Position numbers and translations under genes: made by a program
Shown here: one piece after another, positions 51,226 through 61,100 of the stretch
Layout: each line of letters opens with the position of its first letter
How positions within the stretch are numbered: the stretch's first letter is position 1
The notes under the pieces: generated by a model
Seen by the model: the letters and a program-made list of their open reading frames with translations, nothing else
Told to the model about the DNA's origin: nothing
Databases searched by the model: none
NCBI GenBank assembly: GCA_963669295.1
Contig: OY769938.1
Span: forward strand, 3,720,001-3,784,000
Origin: G963669295 sp963669295
GTDB taxonomy: Bacteria > Bacteroidota > Bacteroidia > Flavobacteriales_D > CALLUQ01
Direction of reading: 5' to 3'
DNA length: 64,000 bases

Positions 51226-51257
51226 TTGCACGTTCGCTTGAAAATAAATTACATTTG
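51226..51257 (+). promoter_or_regulatory. Promoter of the trp operon
   Basis: TTG (51226-51228, in CTTG), 21-base spacer, TACATTTG (51250-51257). The leader ORF begins 19 bases later, the same distance as in his. Confidence 0.7.
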
Positions 51258-51275
51258 TAGTCGTTATACTATTAC

Positions 51276-51353
51276 ATGAGAACAACAACATTCAATACAA
51301 ATTGGTGGTGGCACAACAAGAACCTCGTAACTTGTTGTAAGATGCGCTATTGA
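51276..51353 (+). CDS. trpL: Tryptophan operon leader peptide
   Basis: 25 codons from ATG 51276 to TGA 51351-51353, with Trp codons 10, 11 and 12 in a row. CAACAAG (51314-51320) after the Trp codons can pair with CUUGUUG (51331-51337), and the latter is also complementary to CGACAAG in the terminator's 3' arm, so stalling at Trp could switch the fold. The layout is that of a classical trp attenuator. Confidence 0.9.
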   Translation: MRTTTFNTNWWWHNKNLVTCCKMRY

Positions 51354-51374
51354 TTAAATGTTGACCAAAATATC

Positions 51375-51409
51375 AAAGCGGCTTGTCGAACGACAAGCCG
51401 CTTTTTTTT
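51375..51409 (+). terminator. trp attenuator terminator
   Basis: AAAGCGGCTTGTCG (51375-51388) pairs with CGACAAGCCGCTTT (51391-51404), leaving a small A-A loop (effectively CGAACG), followed by T. It sits between trpL and trpE. Confidence 0.9.
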
Positions 51410-51438
51410 GTCCAAAAATTTTAGAAACACCACAAAAA

Positions 51439-52842
51439 ATGAAACAATATCAACTTAAAACAACTTACCAAAAAGTACTGGCTGATACCCATACACCGGT
51501 GAGTATTTACCTCAAGATACGCGACCGTTTTCCCAACAGCATTTTGCTCGAAAGTTCTGATTACCATGGGCAGGAGAATAGTTTTTCCTACATCTGTTTT
51601 AATCCAATTGCCAGCATAAAAGTAGAAAACGAACAAATCCAAACGACCTATCCCGATGGGAGGGAAGTAGTAGAAGCTATTGATGATCAGGCACAAGTAG
51701 CACAAGCTGTATCGAATTTTGCGGCATGTTTCATCACCGAACCCAATCCTTTTGAGTTTATTCATAATGGATTATTTGGCTATATCGGTTACGATGCGGT
51801 GCGTTATTTCGAAGACATTACCATCACCCAAAAAACAGACGACCTGCAAATACCTGAGTTGCTGTATTCGGTGTTCAGCAATATCATTGCCATTAACCAC
51901 TTTAAGAATGAAGCTTTTTTGTTTTCCTATGTGTATGATAATGCGCATAATCTAGATGAAGTAGCAGCAATCATCAATACACGTGCTTATGCTTCTTATC
52001 ACTTTCAAGCAGGGAATGATGAAACTTCCAATTTTACCGATGAGGAATTTATGGAGGGCATCGATTTGGCAAAACAGCATTGCTACCGGGGCGATGTGTT
52101 TCAAATGGTGCTCTCCCGCCGGTTTTCTCAATCCTTTAAAGGCGATGAGTTTAATGTGTATCGTTCGTTACGTTCCATTAATCCATCGCCTTATTTGTTC
52201 TACTTCGATTATGGCAGCTTTAAAATTTTTGGTTCATCTCCCGAAGCTCAATTAGTGGTCAAGGATAATCAGGCAACCATCCATCCTATTGCAGGTACTT
52301 TTAGGCGTACCGGAAATGATCAGGCTGATGCAGTTTTGGCAGAGAAACTCACAAACGACCCGAAAGAAAATGCAGAGCATGTGATGCTGGTAGACCTGGC
52401 GCGTAACGATTTAAGTCGGCATGGCGAAAATGTAAAAGTAGCTACTTACAAAGAAGTACAATATTATTCGCACGTCATCCACCTGGTGTCTAAAGTTACT
52501 GCCCAAAAAGAAGTTGCCACACCAACCATGAACCTGGTAGGAGCTACTTTTCCTGCAGGTACATTGAGTGGAGCACCCAAGCACAAGGCCATGCAATTGA
52601 TTGACCGCTACGAAAAAGAAAACCGCTCGTTTTATGGGGGATGCATTGGTTTCATGGATTTTAATGGAGACTTCAATAATGCCATTATCATTCGGTCATT
52701 CTTGAGCAAAGACAATCGATTGCATTACCAGGCGGGGGCAGGTATTGTGGCCGAATCGAATACTGAAAACGAATTACAAGAAGTATATAACAAGTTGGAA
52801 GCCTTGCAAAAAGCATTGGAAATGGCCAACAATATCCAATAA
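51439..52842 (+). CDS. trpE: Anthranilate synthase component I
   Basis: 467 residues from ATG 51439; upstream codons lie in the terminator. The chorismate-binding domain fills the C-terminal half (F-Q-M-V-L-S-R-R-F, P-I-A-G-T-F-R-R-T, D-L-A-R-N-D-L, F-P-A-G-T-L-S-G-A-P-K). The N-terminal region includes the L-E-S-S-D-Y feedback-binding element for tryptophan. With TrpG it makes anthranilate from chorismate. Confidence 0.97.
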   Translation: MKQYQLKTTYQKVLADTHTPVSIYLKIRDRFPNSILLESSDYHGQENSFSYICFNPIASIKVENEQIQTTYPDGREVVEAIDDQAQVAQAVSNFAACFITEPNPFEFIHNGLFGYIGYDAVRYFEDITITQKTDDLQIPELLYSVFSNIIAINHFKNEAFLFSYVYDNAHNLDEVAAIINTRAYASYHFQAGNDETSNFTDEEFMEGIDLAKQHCYRGDVFQMVLSRRFSQSFKGDEFNVYRSLRSINPSPYLFYFDYGSFKIFGSSPEAQLVVKDNQATIHPIAGTFRRTGNDQADAVLAEKLTNDPKENAEHVMLVDLARNDLSRHGENVKVATYKEVQYYSHVIHLVSKVTAQKEVATPTMNLVGATFPAGTLSGAPKHKAMQLIDRYEKENRSFYGGCIGFMDFNGDFNNAIIIRSFLSKDNRLHYQAGAGIVAESNTENELQEVYNKLEALQKALEMANNIQ

Positions 52843-52845
52843 ATC

Positions 52846-53406
52846 ATGAGAGTATTAGTCATCGATAACTACGATTCCTTTACCTACAATTTGGTGCACT
52901 TGCTAAAAGAATTGGGTGCCGAAGTAACGGTGAGGCGCAACGATAAAGTTACGTTAGAAGAAGTAGCAGCTTTTGAGAAAGTGATGTTGTCGCCCGGCCC
53001 TGGTATTCCAGTAGAGGCAGGAAACCTATTGGCCATTATAGAGGCTTATGCATCAACCAAAAGCATTCTTGGTATTTGCCTGGGGCATCAGGCCATTGCT
53101 GAGGTGTTTGGTGGCGAACTAACAAACCTGAGTAAGGTATTTCACGGTGTGGCTACCAACATTCAATTAACGAATGAAGAACAGTTGTTTAATGGCTTAC
53201 CCGAAAATGTTGCTGTTGGACGATATCATTCGTGGAATGTAACGAACAACTTGCCCGATTGTCTGGAAGCTACAGCCTTTGATGAAGTTGGGAATGTAAT
53301 GGCCATACGCCACAAAGAATACGACGTTGCAGGGTTCCAATTTCACCCGGAATCCATTCTTACCCCTGATGGAAGAACAATGTTGAGCAATTGGGTGAAT
53401 GATTAG
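52846..53406 (+). CDS. trpG: Anthranilate synthase component II, glutaminase
   Basis: 186 residues, class I amidotransferase: D-N-Y-D-S-F-T-Y-N-L at the N-terminus, nucleophile Cys in L-G-I-C-L-G-H-Q, and F-H-P-E-S with the catalytic His. Could also serve aminodeoxychorismate synthase, as many TrpG do. Starts 3 bases after trpE. Confidence 0.96.
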   Translation: MRVLVIDNYDSFTYNLVHLLKELGAEVTVRRNDKVTLEEVAAFEKVMLSPGPGIPVEAGNLLAIIEAYASTKSILGICLGHQAIAEVFGGELTNLSKVFHGVATNIQLTNEEQLFNGLPENVAVGRYHSWNVTNNLPDCLEATAFDEVGNVMAIRHKEYDVAGFQFHPESILTPDGRTMLSNWVND

Positions 53407-53421
53407 GATAAATAAGTGATT

Positions 53422-54417
53422 ATGAAAGAAATTTTAACCCGATTAACAGCCCATCAACACCTCAGTAAAGAAGAGGCTAAAACAGTGTTAATGAACATTG
53501 CAAAGGGCGAATATAATCAAAGTCAAATAGCGGCTTTTCTTACCGTATACATGATGCGAACGGTAGCTGTTACTGAACTGGAGGGCTTTAGAGATGCATT
53601 GTTGGAATTGTGCCTGCCTGTTGATTTGTCGGCATACGACCCCATTGATTTATGTGGTACCGGAGGAGATGGCAAAAACACCTTTAATATTTCTACCCTT
53701 GCTTCATTTGTTACAGCAGGTGCGGGCATTAAGGTGGCCAAGCATGGCAATTATGGAGTATCTTCTACCTGCGGTTCTTCCAACGTGTTAGAATACCTCG
53801 GGGTAAACTTTACAACCGATCAATCGGAATTAGAACGCCACATCGAAGAGGCTGGCATTTGCTTTTTACATGCCCCGCTGTTTCATCCGGCACTTAAAAA
53901 TGTAGGCCCTATCCGAAAGGAGTTAGGGATGCGTACTTTTTTTAACATGTTAGGTCCAATGGTCAACCCTTCATTCCCCCAAAAGCAGCTGGTAGGGGTA
54001 TTTAACCTCGAGTTGGCACGGTTGTATCATTACCTCTATCAACAGACGGATAAACAATTTGTGATTTTACATGCGTTGGATGGTTACGATGAAGTATCGC
54101 TTACCGGTGAAGTTAAACTATTTTCTAACCAAACAGAAAAGCTTACCCGACCGGCTGATTTTGGTGTTTCTATGGTGAAACAGGAAGAGATTGTTGGAGG
54201 AAGTGACATTAAATCATCGGCTAAAATATTCACCAAAATTCTTGAAGGCAAAGGCACTCGTGTACAAAACAATGTGGTGTGTGCCAATGCAGCCATGGCG
54301 ATCCATTGCATGTATCCAGAACTTAACATTGAAGATGGATTTAAAATTGCACGAGAGTCGCTTGAGTCGAAAAAAGCCCTGGAAGTATTGAACAAATTGG
54401 TAAAACAACGCGCATGA
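53422..54417 (+). CDS. trpD: Anthranilate phosphoribosyltransferase
   Basis: 331 residues from ATG 53422. The PRPP site D-L-C-G-T-G-G-D-G-K-N-T-F-N-I-S-T and K-H-G-N-Y-G-V-S-S are clear. Adds phosphoribose to anthranilate. Overlaps trpC by ATGA. Confidence 0.97.
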   Translation: MKEILTRLTAHQHLSKEEAKTVLMNIAKGEYNQSQIAAFLTVYMMRTVAVTELEGFRDALLELCLPVDLSAYDPIDLCGTGGDGKNTFNISTLASFVTAGAGIKVAKHGNYGVSSTCGSSNVLEYLGVNFTTDQSELERHIEEAGICFLHAPLFHPALKNVGPIRKELGMRTFFNMLGPMVNPSFPQKQLVGVFNLELARLYHYLYQQTDKQFVILHALDGYDEVSLTGEVKLFSNQTEKLTRPADFGVSMVKQEEIVGGSDIKSSAKIFTKILEGKGTRVQNNVVCANAAMAIHCMYPELNIEDGFKIARESLESKKALEVLNKLVKQRA

Positions 54418-55211
54418 ATATACTCGACAAAATAGTAATGCATAAACAGAAAGAAGTGGTATTGCAACAACAACAGCTTACCACAATACAGTTGGAGCAA
54501 CAACCATTGTTTAGTGTACCTACCATTTCATTGAAACAACAATTAGAGGCAGTGCCGGGTGTTATTGCAGAGTTTAAGCGAAAGTCTCCTTCTCGGCAAA
54601 ACATCAATTTAAAAGCACAGGTTAACGATGTTGCTCGAGGCTATGCTACTGCTGGCGCTGCTGGCATGTCGGTGCTTACCGATCAGTATTTCTTTGGAGG
54701 GGGAGTTGCCGATTTTTCACAAGCACGTGCTACGGTTCAACTGCCTTTGCTGCGGAAGGAGTTTATTATTAACGAATACCAGGTGGTAGCCACAAAAGCC
54801 ATGGGGGCAGATGTTTTGTTGTTGATAGCAGCCATACTTTCTCCCACAGAAGTCAAACAGTTAGCTGCGTTAGCAAAATCGTTGGGGCTGGAAGTGTTGT
54901 TGGAGGTGCGAGAAGAAAGGGAGTTGCAGCAATCGCTCAATTCATATATTGATATGGTAGGAGTCAACAATCGAAACTTAAAAACATTCGAGGTTAATAT
55001 TGATCAATCGTTGTTGCTAGCAGATCTTATTCCAACCGATTGTGTGAAAATTTCGGAAAGTGGTCTTAGTGATCCTGAGGCTATACGTCAATTGCAACAA
55101 GCAGGCTATAGAGGTTTTCTAATTGGAGAAACGTTTATGAAAACCAATGACCCTGGATTGGCTTGTCAACAACTAGTGTCAACCATCAATCATTCAAAAA
55201 GCATCGCATGA
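54414..55211 (+). CDS. trpC: Indole-3-glycerol phosphate synthase
   Basis: 265 residues, TIM barrel. Marks: E-F-K-R-K-S-P-S with catalytic Lys, L-L-R-K-E-F-I, G-V-N-N-R-N-L-K-T-F and I-S-E-S-G-L. Stand-alone, not fused to TrpF. Start and stop both overlap neighbours by 4 bases (ATGA). Confidence 0.97.
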   Translation: MNILDKIVMHKQKEVVLQQQQLTTIQLEQQPLFSVPTISLKQQLEAVPGVIAEFKRKSPSRQNINLKAQVNDVARGYATAGAAGMSVLTDQYFFGGGVADFSQARATVQLPLLRKEFIINEYQVVATKAMGADVLLLIAAILSPTEVKQLAALAKSLGLEVLLEVREERELQQSLNSYIDMVGVNNRNLKTFEVNIDQSLLLADLIPTDCVKISESGLSDPEAIRQLQQAGYRGFLIGETFMKTNDPGLACQQLVSTINHSKSIA

Positions 55212-55816
55212 AAGTTAAAGTATGTGGCATGAAAGAAGCGGCAAACATTGTTGCTATTAATGCATTGGAACCGGATTATATGGGATTTATTTTTCACCCT
55301 AAATCACCGCGTTTTGTTATTGAACTACCTGCCGTACCGGCAGCAAGAAACACTAAAAAAGTAGGCGTTTTTGTGAACGCAGATGAGGCATTGATAGCAC
55401 AGAAAAAAGTAACATTTGAATTGGATTATTTGCAATTGCACGGCAATGAAAGCCCTGAATTTTGTGCTCGGTTAAAGGAACAAGGGCATCACTTAATCAA
55501 AGTGTTTTCTGTTTCCGACCGATTTGAATTCAGCATTACTGAACACTATGCTCCGTTTTGCGATTTCTTCTTATTCGATACCAAAGGTAAAAACCCAGGA
55601 GGCAATGGGCATGTGTTTGATTGGCGCTTGCTCAAGAAATACCAAAGCAACACTCCATTCTTTTTAAGTGGCGGCATAACGTTACGCCATCTTGAAACAG
55701 TTAAAGCCATTGCCAATGATTTTAACATTCATGGATTGGATGTAAACAGTGGCTTCGAGGTAAGCCCGGGAATAAAAGATGTAGATAAAATAGCACAACT
55801 GATAGAGGTACTATGA
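55208..55816 (+). CDS. trpF: Phosphoribosylanthranilate isomerase
   Basis: 202 residues from ATG 55208, inside the trpC stop. K-V-C-G-M at the N-terminus holds the catalytic Cys; Q-L-H-G, F-D-T-K-G (Asp) and L-S-G-G-I complete the barrel signature. Converts PRA to CdRP. Confidence 0.96.
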   Translation: MKVKVCGMKEAANIVAINALEPDYMGFIFHPKSPRFVIELPAVPAARNTKKVGVFVNADEALIAQKKVTFELDYLQLHGNESPEFCARLKEQGHHLIKVFSVSDRFEFSITEHYAPFCDFFLFDTKGKNPGGNGHVFDWRLLKKYQSNTPFFLSGGITLRHLETVKAIANDFNIHGLDVNSGFEVSPGIKDVDKIAQLIEVL

Positions 55817-56994
55817 AATATCAAGTGAACGAAAAAGGATTTTATGGCGACTTTGGTGGAGCATTCATTCCTGAAATGTTGTATCACAATGTGAAGGAAT
55901 TGGAGGAGAAATACCACACCATAATCAATGCACCTGATTTCCAGCGAGAGTTAAAAGAACTGCTTAAAGATTATGTAGGACGCCCTACTCCGTTGTTTTT
56001 AGCACAGCGGTTGTCGGCACATTATAACACCACCATTTTTTTGAAGCGCGAAGATTTAAACCATACAGGAGCGCATAAAATCAATAACACATTAGGGCAA
56101 ATACTGCTGGCAAAAAAGCTGGGAAAAAAGCGCATCATTGCAGAAACTGGGGCAGGACAACATGGGGTAGCTACTGCTACTGTATGTGCCTTAATGGGAA
56201 TGGAATGTGTAGTTTATATGGGAAAGGTAGATATAGAACGACAAGCCCCTAATGTGGCACGGATGAAAATGTTGGGAGCTACTGTGGTGGCTGCTACTTG
56301 TGGCAGTCAAACATTAAAAGATGCTACTAACGAAGCCATTCGCGATTGGATCAATCACCCTGAAGATACCCATTACATTATTGGCTCAGTAGTTGGTCCA
56401 CATCCATACCCAGATATGGTTACACAGTTTCAAGCGGTTATTAGCGAAGAGATAAAGGCACAGCTGCTTGAAAAAACAGGGAGCGATCAGCCCGATCGGG
56501 TGGTAGCATGTGTTGGAGGAGGGAGTAATGCTGCTGGTGCTTTTTATCATTACCTCGACAATGAAGTGCAATTGGTAGCCGTGGAAGCTGCAGGCAAAGG
56601 CATCAATTCAGGCCATTCGGCAGCTACCAGTAAACTTGGAAAACCAGGGATTATCCACGGCAGCAGCACCTTGCTGATGCAAACTGATGATGGACAAATT
56701 GTTGAGCCCTATTCTATTTCTGCTGGATTGGATTATCCCGGAGTAGGCCCACAACATGCCCATTTATTTGCTACCAGACGTGCTCAATTTCTTAGTGTTA
56801 CTGATGCGCAGGCGCTGCAAGCTGCGCTTATGCTTACTCAATTGGAGGGCATTATTCCTGCGCTTGAGTCGGCTCATGCTATTGCTGGATTAGCGCAGCT
56901 CCAATTGCAGCCCAATGAAGTTACTGTAGTGAACCTTTCGGGTAGGGGCGATAAAGACATGCAAACCTACCTTAAACACATGAATGATGAATAG
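55813..56994 (+). CDS. trpB: Tryptophan synthase beta chain
   Basis: 393 residues. PLP lysine in H-T-G-A-H-K-I-N-N, glycine loop C-V-G-G-G-S-N-A, and the conserved A-E-T-G-A-G-Q-H-G. Joins indole with serine. Overlaps trpF by ATGA and trpA by 11 bases. Confidence 0.98.
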   Translation: MKYQVNEKGFYGDFGGAFIPEMLYHNVKELEEKYHTIINAPDFQRELKELLKDYVGRPTPLFLAQRLSAHYNTTIFLKREDLNHTGAHKINNTLGQILLAKKLGKKRIIAETGAGQHGVATATVCALMGMECVVYMGKVDIERQAPNVARMKMLGATVVAATCGSQTLKDATNEAIRDWINHPEDTHYIIGSVVGPHPYPDMVTQFQAVISEEIKAQLLEKTGSDQPDRVVACVGGGSNAAGAFYHYLDNEVQLVAVEAAGKGINSGHSAATSKLGKPGIIHGSSTLLMQTDDGQIVEPYSISAGLDYPGVGPQHAHLFATRRAQFLSVTDAQALQAALMLTQLEGIIPALESAHAIAGLAQLQLQPNEVTVVNLSGRGDKDMQTYLKHMNDE

Positions 56995-57772
56995 GATTAA
57001 GCATTTGTTTGAAACCAAAAAGGAGGTATTGTCCATTTACTTTACAGCCGGATACCCAACGTTAAACGATACGGCAACCATTATCGAGCACCTCGAAAAC
57101 AATGGAGCTGATCTAATCGAAATAGGCCTGCCCTTTTCCGACCCACTGGCTGATGGCCCTACGATACAGCAAAGCAGTGAAGTAGCACTCAACAACGGCA
57201 TGACCACTGCCTTGTTATTCGAACAGCTACAAGACATAAGAAAAAAGGTGAAGCTCCCTCTCATTATCATGGGATACCTTAACCCAATTCTACAATATGG
57301 TGTGGAAGCATTTTGTGAAAAATGCAAAGAGGTAGGCATTGATGGGGTAATTTTGCCCGACCTACCCATCGCTATTTACGAAACTCATTATCAAGCTGTT
57401 TTTAAATCTTACGGGTTAGAAAATATTTTCCTCATTACCCCACAAACGGCCAGGGAGCGTATTCAAAAAATAGATGTATTGTCCAATGGGTTTATATACA
57501 TGGTAAGTGCTTCAAGTACCACAGGAGCAAAAAAAGGATTTGATCAAGAACAAATGGCCTATTTCAACCGTATCAAAGCCATGCAGCTCAACAATCCAAC
57601 GGTCATTGGTTTTGGTATTGCTAACCATACCACCTATCAACAAGCATGTACATCGGCTAACGGAGCAATCATTGGCAGCGCTTTCATTAACGCACTAAAA
57701 GCGGGCGATTTGGAAAATAGTATTCAGCAATTTATGCAAAACATGCTACAACCAGTTAGCCATATATATTGA
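56984..57772 (+). CDS. trpA: Tryptophan synthase alpha chain
   Basis: 262 residues; ATG 56984 and ATG 56987 are both possible starts. Catalytic Glu in I-E-I-G-L-P-F-S-D-P-L-A-D-G-P-T and Asp in I-L-P-D-L-P; G-F-G-I-A and G-A-I-I-G-S-A bind phosphate. Cleaves indole-3-glycerol phosphate. Last gene of the operon. Confidence 0.97.
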   Translation: MMNRIKHLFETKKEVLSIYFTAGYPTLNDTATIIEHLENNGADLIEIGLPFSDPLADGPTIQQSSEVALNNGMTTALLFEQLQDIRKKVKLPLIIMGYLNPILQYGVEAFCEKCKEVGIDGVILPDLPIAIYETHYQAVFKSYGLENIFLITPQTARERIQKIDVLSNGFIYMVSASSTTGAKKGFDQEQMAYFNRIKAMQLNNPTVIGFGIANHTTYQQACTSANGAIIGSAFINALKAGDLENSIQQFMQNMLQPVSHIY

Positions 57773-58056
57773 AGCTGGTTAAGGTTTCTTTTCCATCAGG
57801 TAGTTTTCTATCACCAGCACATCCAGAGCTGTTTCTTCCAGCAATGCTAAGACTTCTTTTGGATGCTCTACTATTGGCGCCCGCAGCATCGTTACCACCA
57901 TCTTTTAATAATACGGGAGAACCATTATGCGATAACCCTGCACCAGGTGCATAGATTGGAGACATGATCAAATATAGAAATATGCCGGATGATAGTGATG
58001 GTTACGGTGGAAGCGGCATGAATTTTTAATGTGCAAAAAGGAAAAAGCAATGCATA
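57773..58056. other. Region after trpA, one doubtful short ORF
   Basis: No gene I can support. A minus-strand frame from ATG 57901 to the stop at 57779 encodes 40 residues with an amphipathic look (E-V-L-A-L-L-E-E-T-A-L-D-V-L-V-I-E-N-Y-L), which could be a remnant of a larger gene. Overlapping longer frames on both strands lack protein character. Confidence 0.35.
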
Positions 58057-58086
58057 AAAAATCCCGGCCTTTCAAGGCCGGGATTT
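58051..58086 (-). terminator. Rho-independent terminator of the large metalloprotease gene
   Basis: 13-bp stem 58059-58071 with 58074-58086 (AAATCCCGGCCTT and AAGGCCGGGATTT); the minus strand has a run of T after it, and the plus strand is also nearly symmetric, so it may work both ways. Confidence 0.8.
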
Positions 58087-58106
58087 CATAACAGGGATCA
58101 ATTGAT

Positions 58107-61100
58107 CTATTTAATAATCATCTTTTGCGAAATCGATTCGCCGTTGATGGTGGTATTTAAGATATAAATGCCGCTGGTAAGCTTTTCATTAAAATTCATC
58201 ATTACACTCATCGCACTACCTCTATTCACCACCGACTCGCCATATACTTGTTTGCCGTATATGTCATAAACGTCTATCTGAATGGTAGAATATTCATTTT
58301 TAATGCGATCTATTTTGAGCAACACGTTATTCCCATCACTTGGGTTAGGAGCCAAAGTAATGGAGGTAGGGATAGCATCATTATTGCTATCTACCAAATT
58401 TTTATGTGCCGACTCTTCACCTTGTTCCCAGAAGTTTTGTGTAGGGGTGGTGATGGTACATACCGGGCCAAAGCTGCCCCATACGCTGCCAATTTGTGCA
58501 CGAACCCTTACGTCGTAAGTAGTACCGTAATCCCAGTTGGTTAACAAGGTAATCAGCATACTTTGATAAGGGTTGTTTTTCACATACGTTTCTTGTGCTA
58601 ATGTACCTTGATCGGTGAACTCAAATTCGTAGTTGTTGGCACCAGTTATCTTTTGGGCATAAAACACTTGTGAAGGAGTACTGAGTGTAGTATTACAATC
58701 AGCCGAACGCAACTGCGTGGTAGGGAAGGCTGGAGTAGATAGCTGACAAATAATGTCGAACTGTCCCCATATACCACCTACCTGTGCACGTACAGCCACA
58801 TCATACGTTTTGCCATACGAAGTACCAGGAATATTGGTCATACGTGCTGAGTTATTCACCGTATTGATGTAAGTATACACTTGAAAGTCATCCTGGTCTA
58901 CCAATTGGAATTCATAAGCCGTAGCCCCTGTAATTGGATCGCAATAGAAATAACGGTCGAAGGTAGATAGGGTAGAGTTGCAATCAAAGTTTCTTAGCTT
59001 GGTATTCTGCACAGTCGCTGCTGGTGTAGATAAGAAGCACATTACGCCATAGCTTCCCCATACACCGCCTACCCGTGCTCGTACCCTTACTTCGTAAGTT
59101 TTGCCGTAAGTAGTGCCTGAGAATAAACTCATATAAGCCGAATGATTTACGGTATTGATATAGGTGTATACCGATTGATCATCTGTATCGGTCAATTCCC
59201 ATTCATACGCAGTGGCATCCGTTACCTTGTCGGCATAAAAATACTTGTCGAAGGTAGGTAGGGTAGAACCACAATCAAATGCTCTTAGTTTTGTGCCAGG
59301 AATGCAATTGTAGTTCACCGTAACATTGGTTTGATTAAAGCAGCCGCTTACATCGATTACAGTAACGGTATAGGTGCCTGCTGCCAGTCCTGTGGCAGTA
59401 GCATTGGTTTGTACTGGGATGGTATTCCACGAATAGCTGTAAGGTGAAGTACCGCCACTTGGTGTTACTGTTGCAGTTCCATCATTCAAAGCACATGTTT
59501 CATCAGTAGAACTGGTATTGGTTAAGTCGATGGCTGCAGGCTCAGTAATGGTAAACCCAGCCATGGCCTGACAAGTGTTGGCATCGGTTACCGTTACATT
59601 GTAAGTGCCCGCTACTAATCCAGTAACATCTTCTGTGGTAGGGCCGTGTGCCCATGAGAAAGTATAAGGCGAAGTGCCACCAGTTACGGTAAGGTCGATG
59701 CTGCCATCGCTCGCACCATTGCAACTTGCATTAATTTGACTGGCGGAAGTATTGGGAGCATCATGCACAGTGATGTAGCCTATTTTTGTTTCTGTATCGT
59801 TGCCACTGCCATTGGTAGCAGTTAATTCAATAGTATAAGTACCTGCGGTGTTGAAAACAATGCCGCCAGGGTTTTGGTCGGAAGATGAATTGGGGGTGCC
59901 GCCATTAAATGTCCAACTCCACGAAGTAGGGGTGTTGGTGCTCAAGTCGGTAAAGTTGATGCTTCCCCCTTCACAAATGGTGGTGCTAGAAGCAGAAAAA
60001 TCGGCTACGGGAGCACTGCCACAATTGTATGTGCTTAAAGCAGTTTCACCACATACTGTAGTGGTAGTACTTCTGGTTTGCACGTCATTACCTCCTGCAA
60101 TATCATTTACTCCAAGCGTACGGTTAGAAGAACCATTGCCAATGGCAAAGTGCATAATAGCACCAGGATTAATGACATGACCCAATTGATGGCCATGACC
60201 CAATTCGTGTACAGCTACCGTTTCAAAATCATATTCGGTAAGCCCTGGCAATGTGGGGCCATATTGCCAATTGGTGCCGTCATCAAACACAATGTCTAAC
60301 TCTTCCACATACCAATCTACGGTGCCACCACCGCCAAAGCATCCACTCCAGCGGCTGGTACAACGGCCTAAAACACCACCGGGCAATTCTCCACCATTAT
60401 CATGACGAATGATATTGATGTCGTCATTCGCCACTATATCGGTAGTTGTTGTGGCTCCAATCTCCCAATAAATGCCTGTGGTACAGCGCCAGCTTTCAAA
60501 GGCACGGTTAAACGATTCTTTGGCAGCAGTATTGGCGTCAAAATCAGTAAACATTTGCCATACATAACCGCCGTTGCCATTGCGATCGATGTGTTGGGTT
60601 GGCCAGGCTTCATCGCCCGAACCTTGATCGAAAATGGCATTCAATTCGGCATAAGAAATAGTGAGTGTAGCACCACTTGTAGCAGTACCTCCTTGAACAA
60701 CCTGAATGGTTCCAGTACCTGCATCCTGAGTCACTTCTACAACGATTTGGTTATCGCTCCATGAAACATACTCTGTTGCCAGTGGCTCAACGTTTGTTGC
60801 GCCTCCGTCATCGGCATTGGCAAAACGTACCACGCCACCGCCTTGTGTAGACCCAAAGTTACTTCCATTGATGGTGATTTGGGTTTGTGTTCCGGCAGTA
60901 ACCGTGGTTGGCGAAAAATTGGTAATATTTGGTGTACCACCACGCTGGGTATTTTGCTTTTGTAGGTATTCTTGTTCAAAACTGTAGGGCTGCAATACAT
61001 TTGCTGATGTACCGAGTGCATTGGTAATGCGCTGGTGCAAATCGTTTTCCACATCGGTGTATTCATGAAACGGATCTTTGGCCGTTCCACTGTTAAAGTC

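Noticed and set aside
57756..57971. Short overlapping ORFs after trpA on both strands
   Set aside because: Low-complexity products without start-site support; only the 40-residue minus frame was noted as doubtful.
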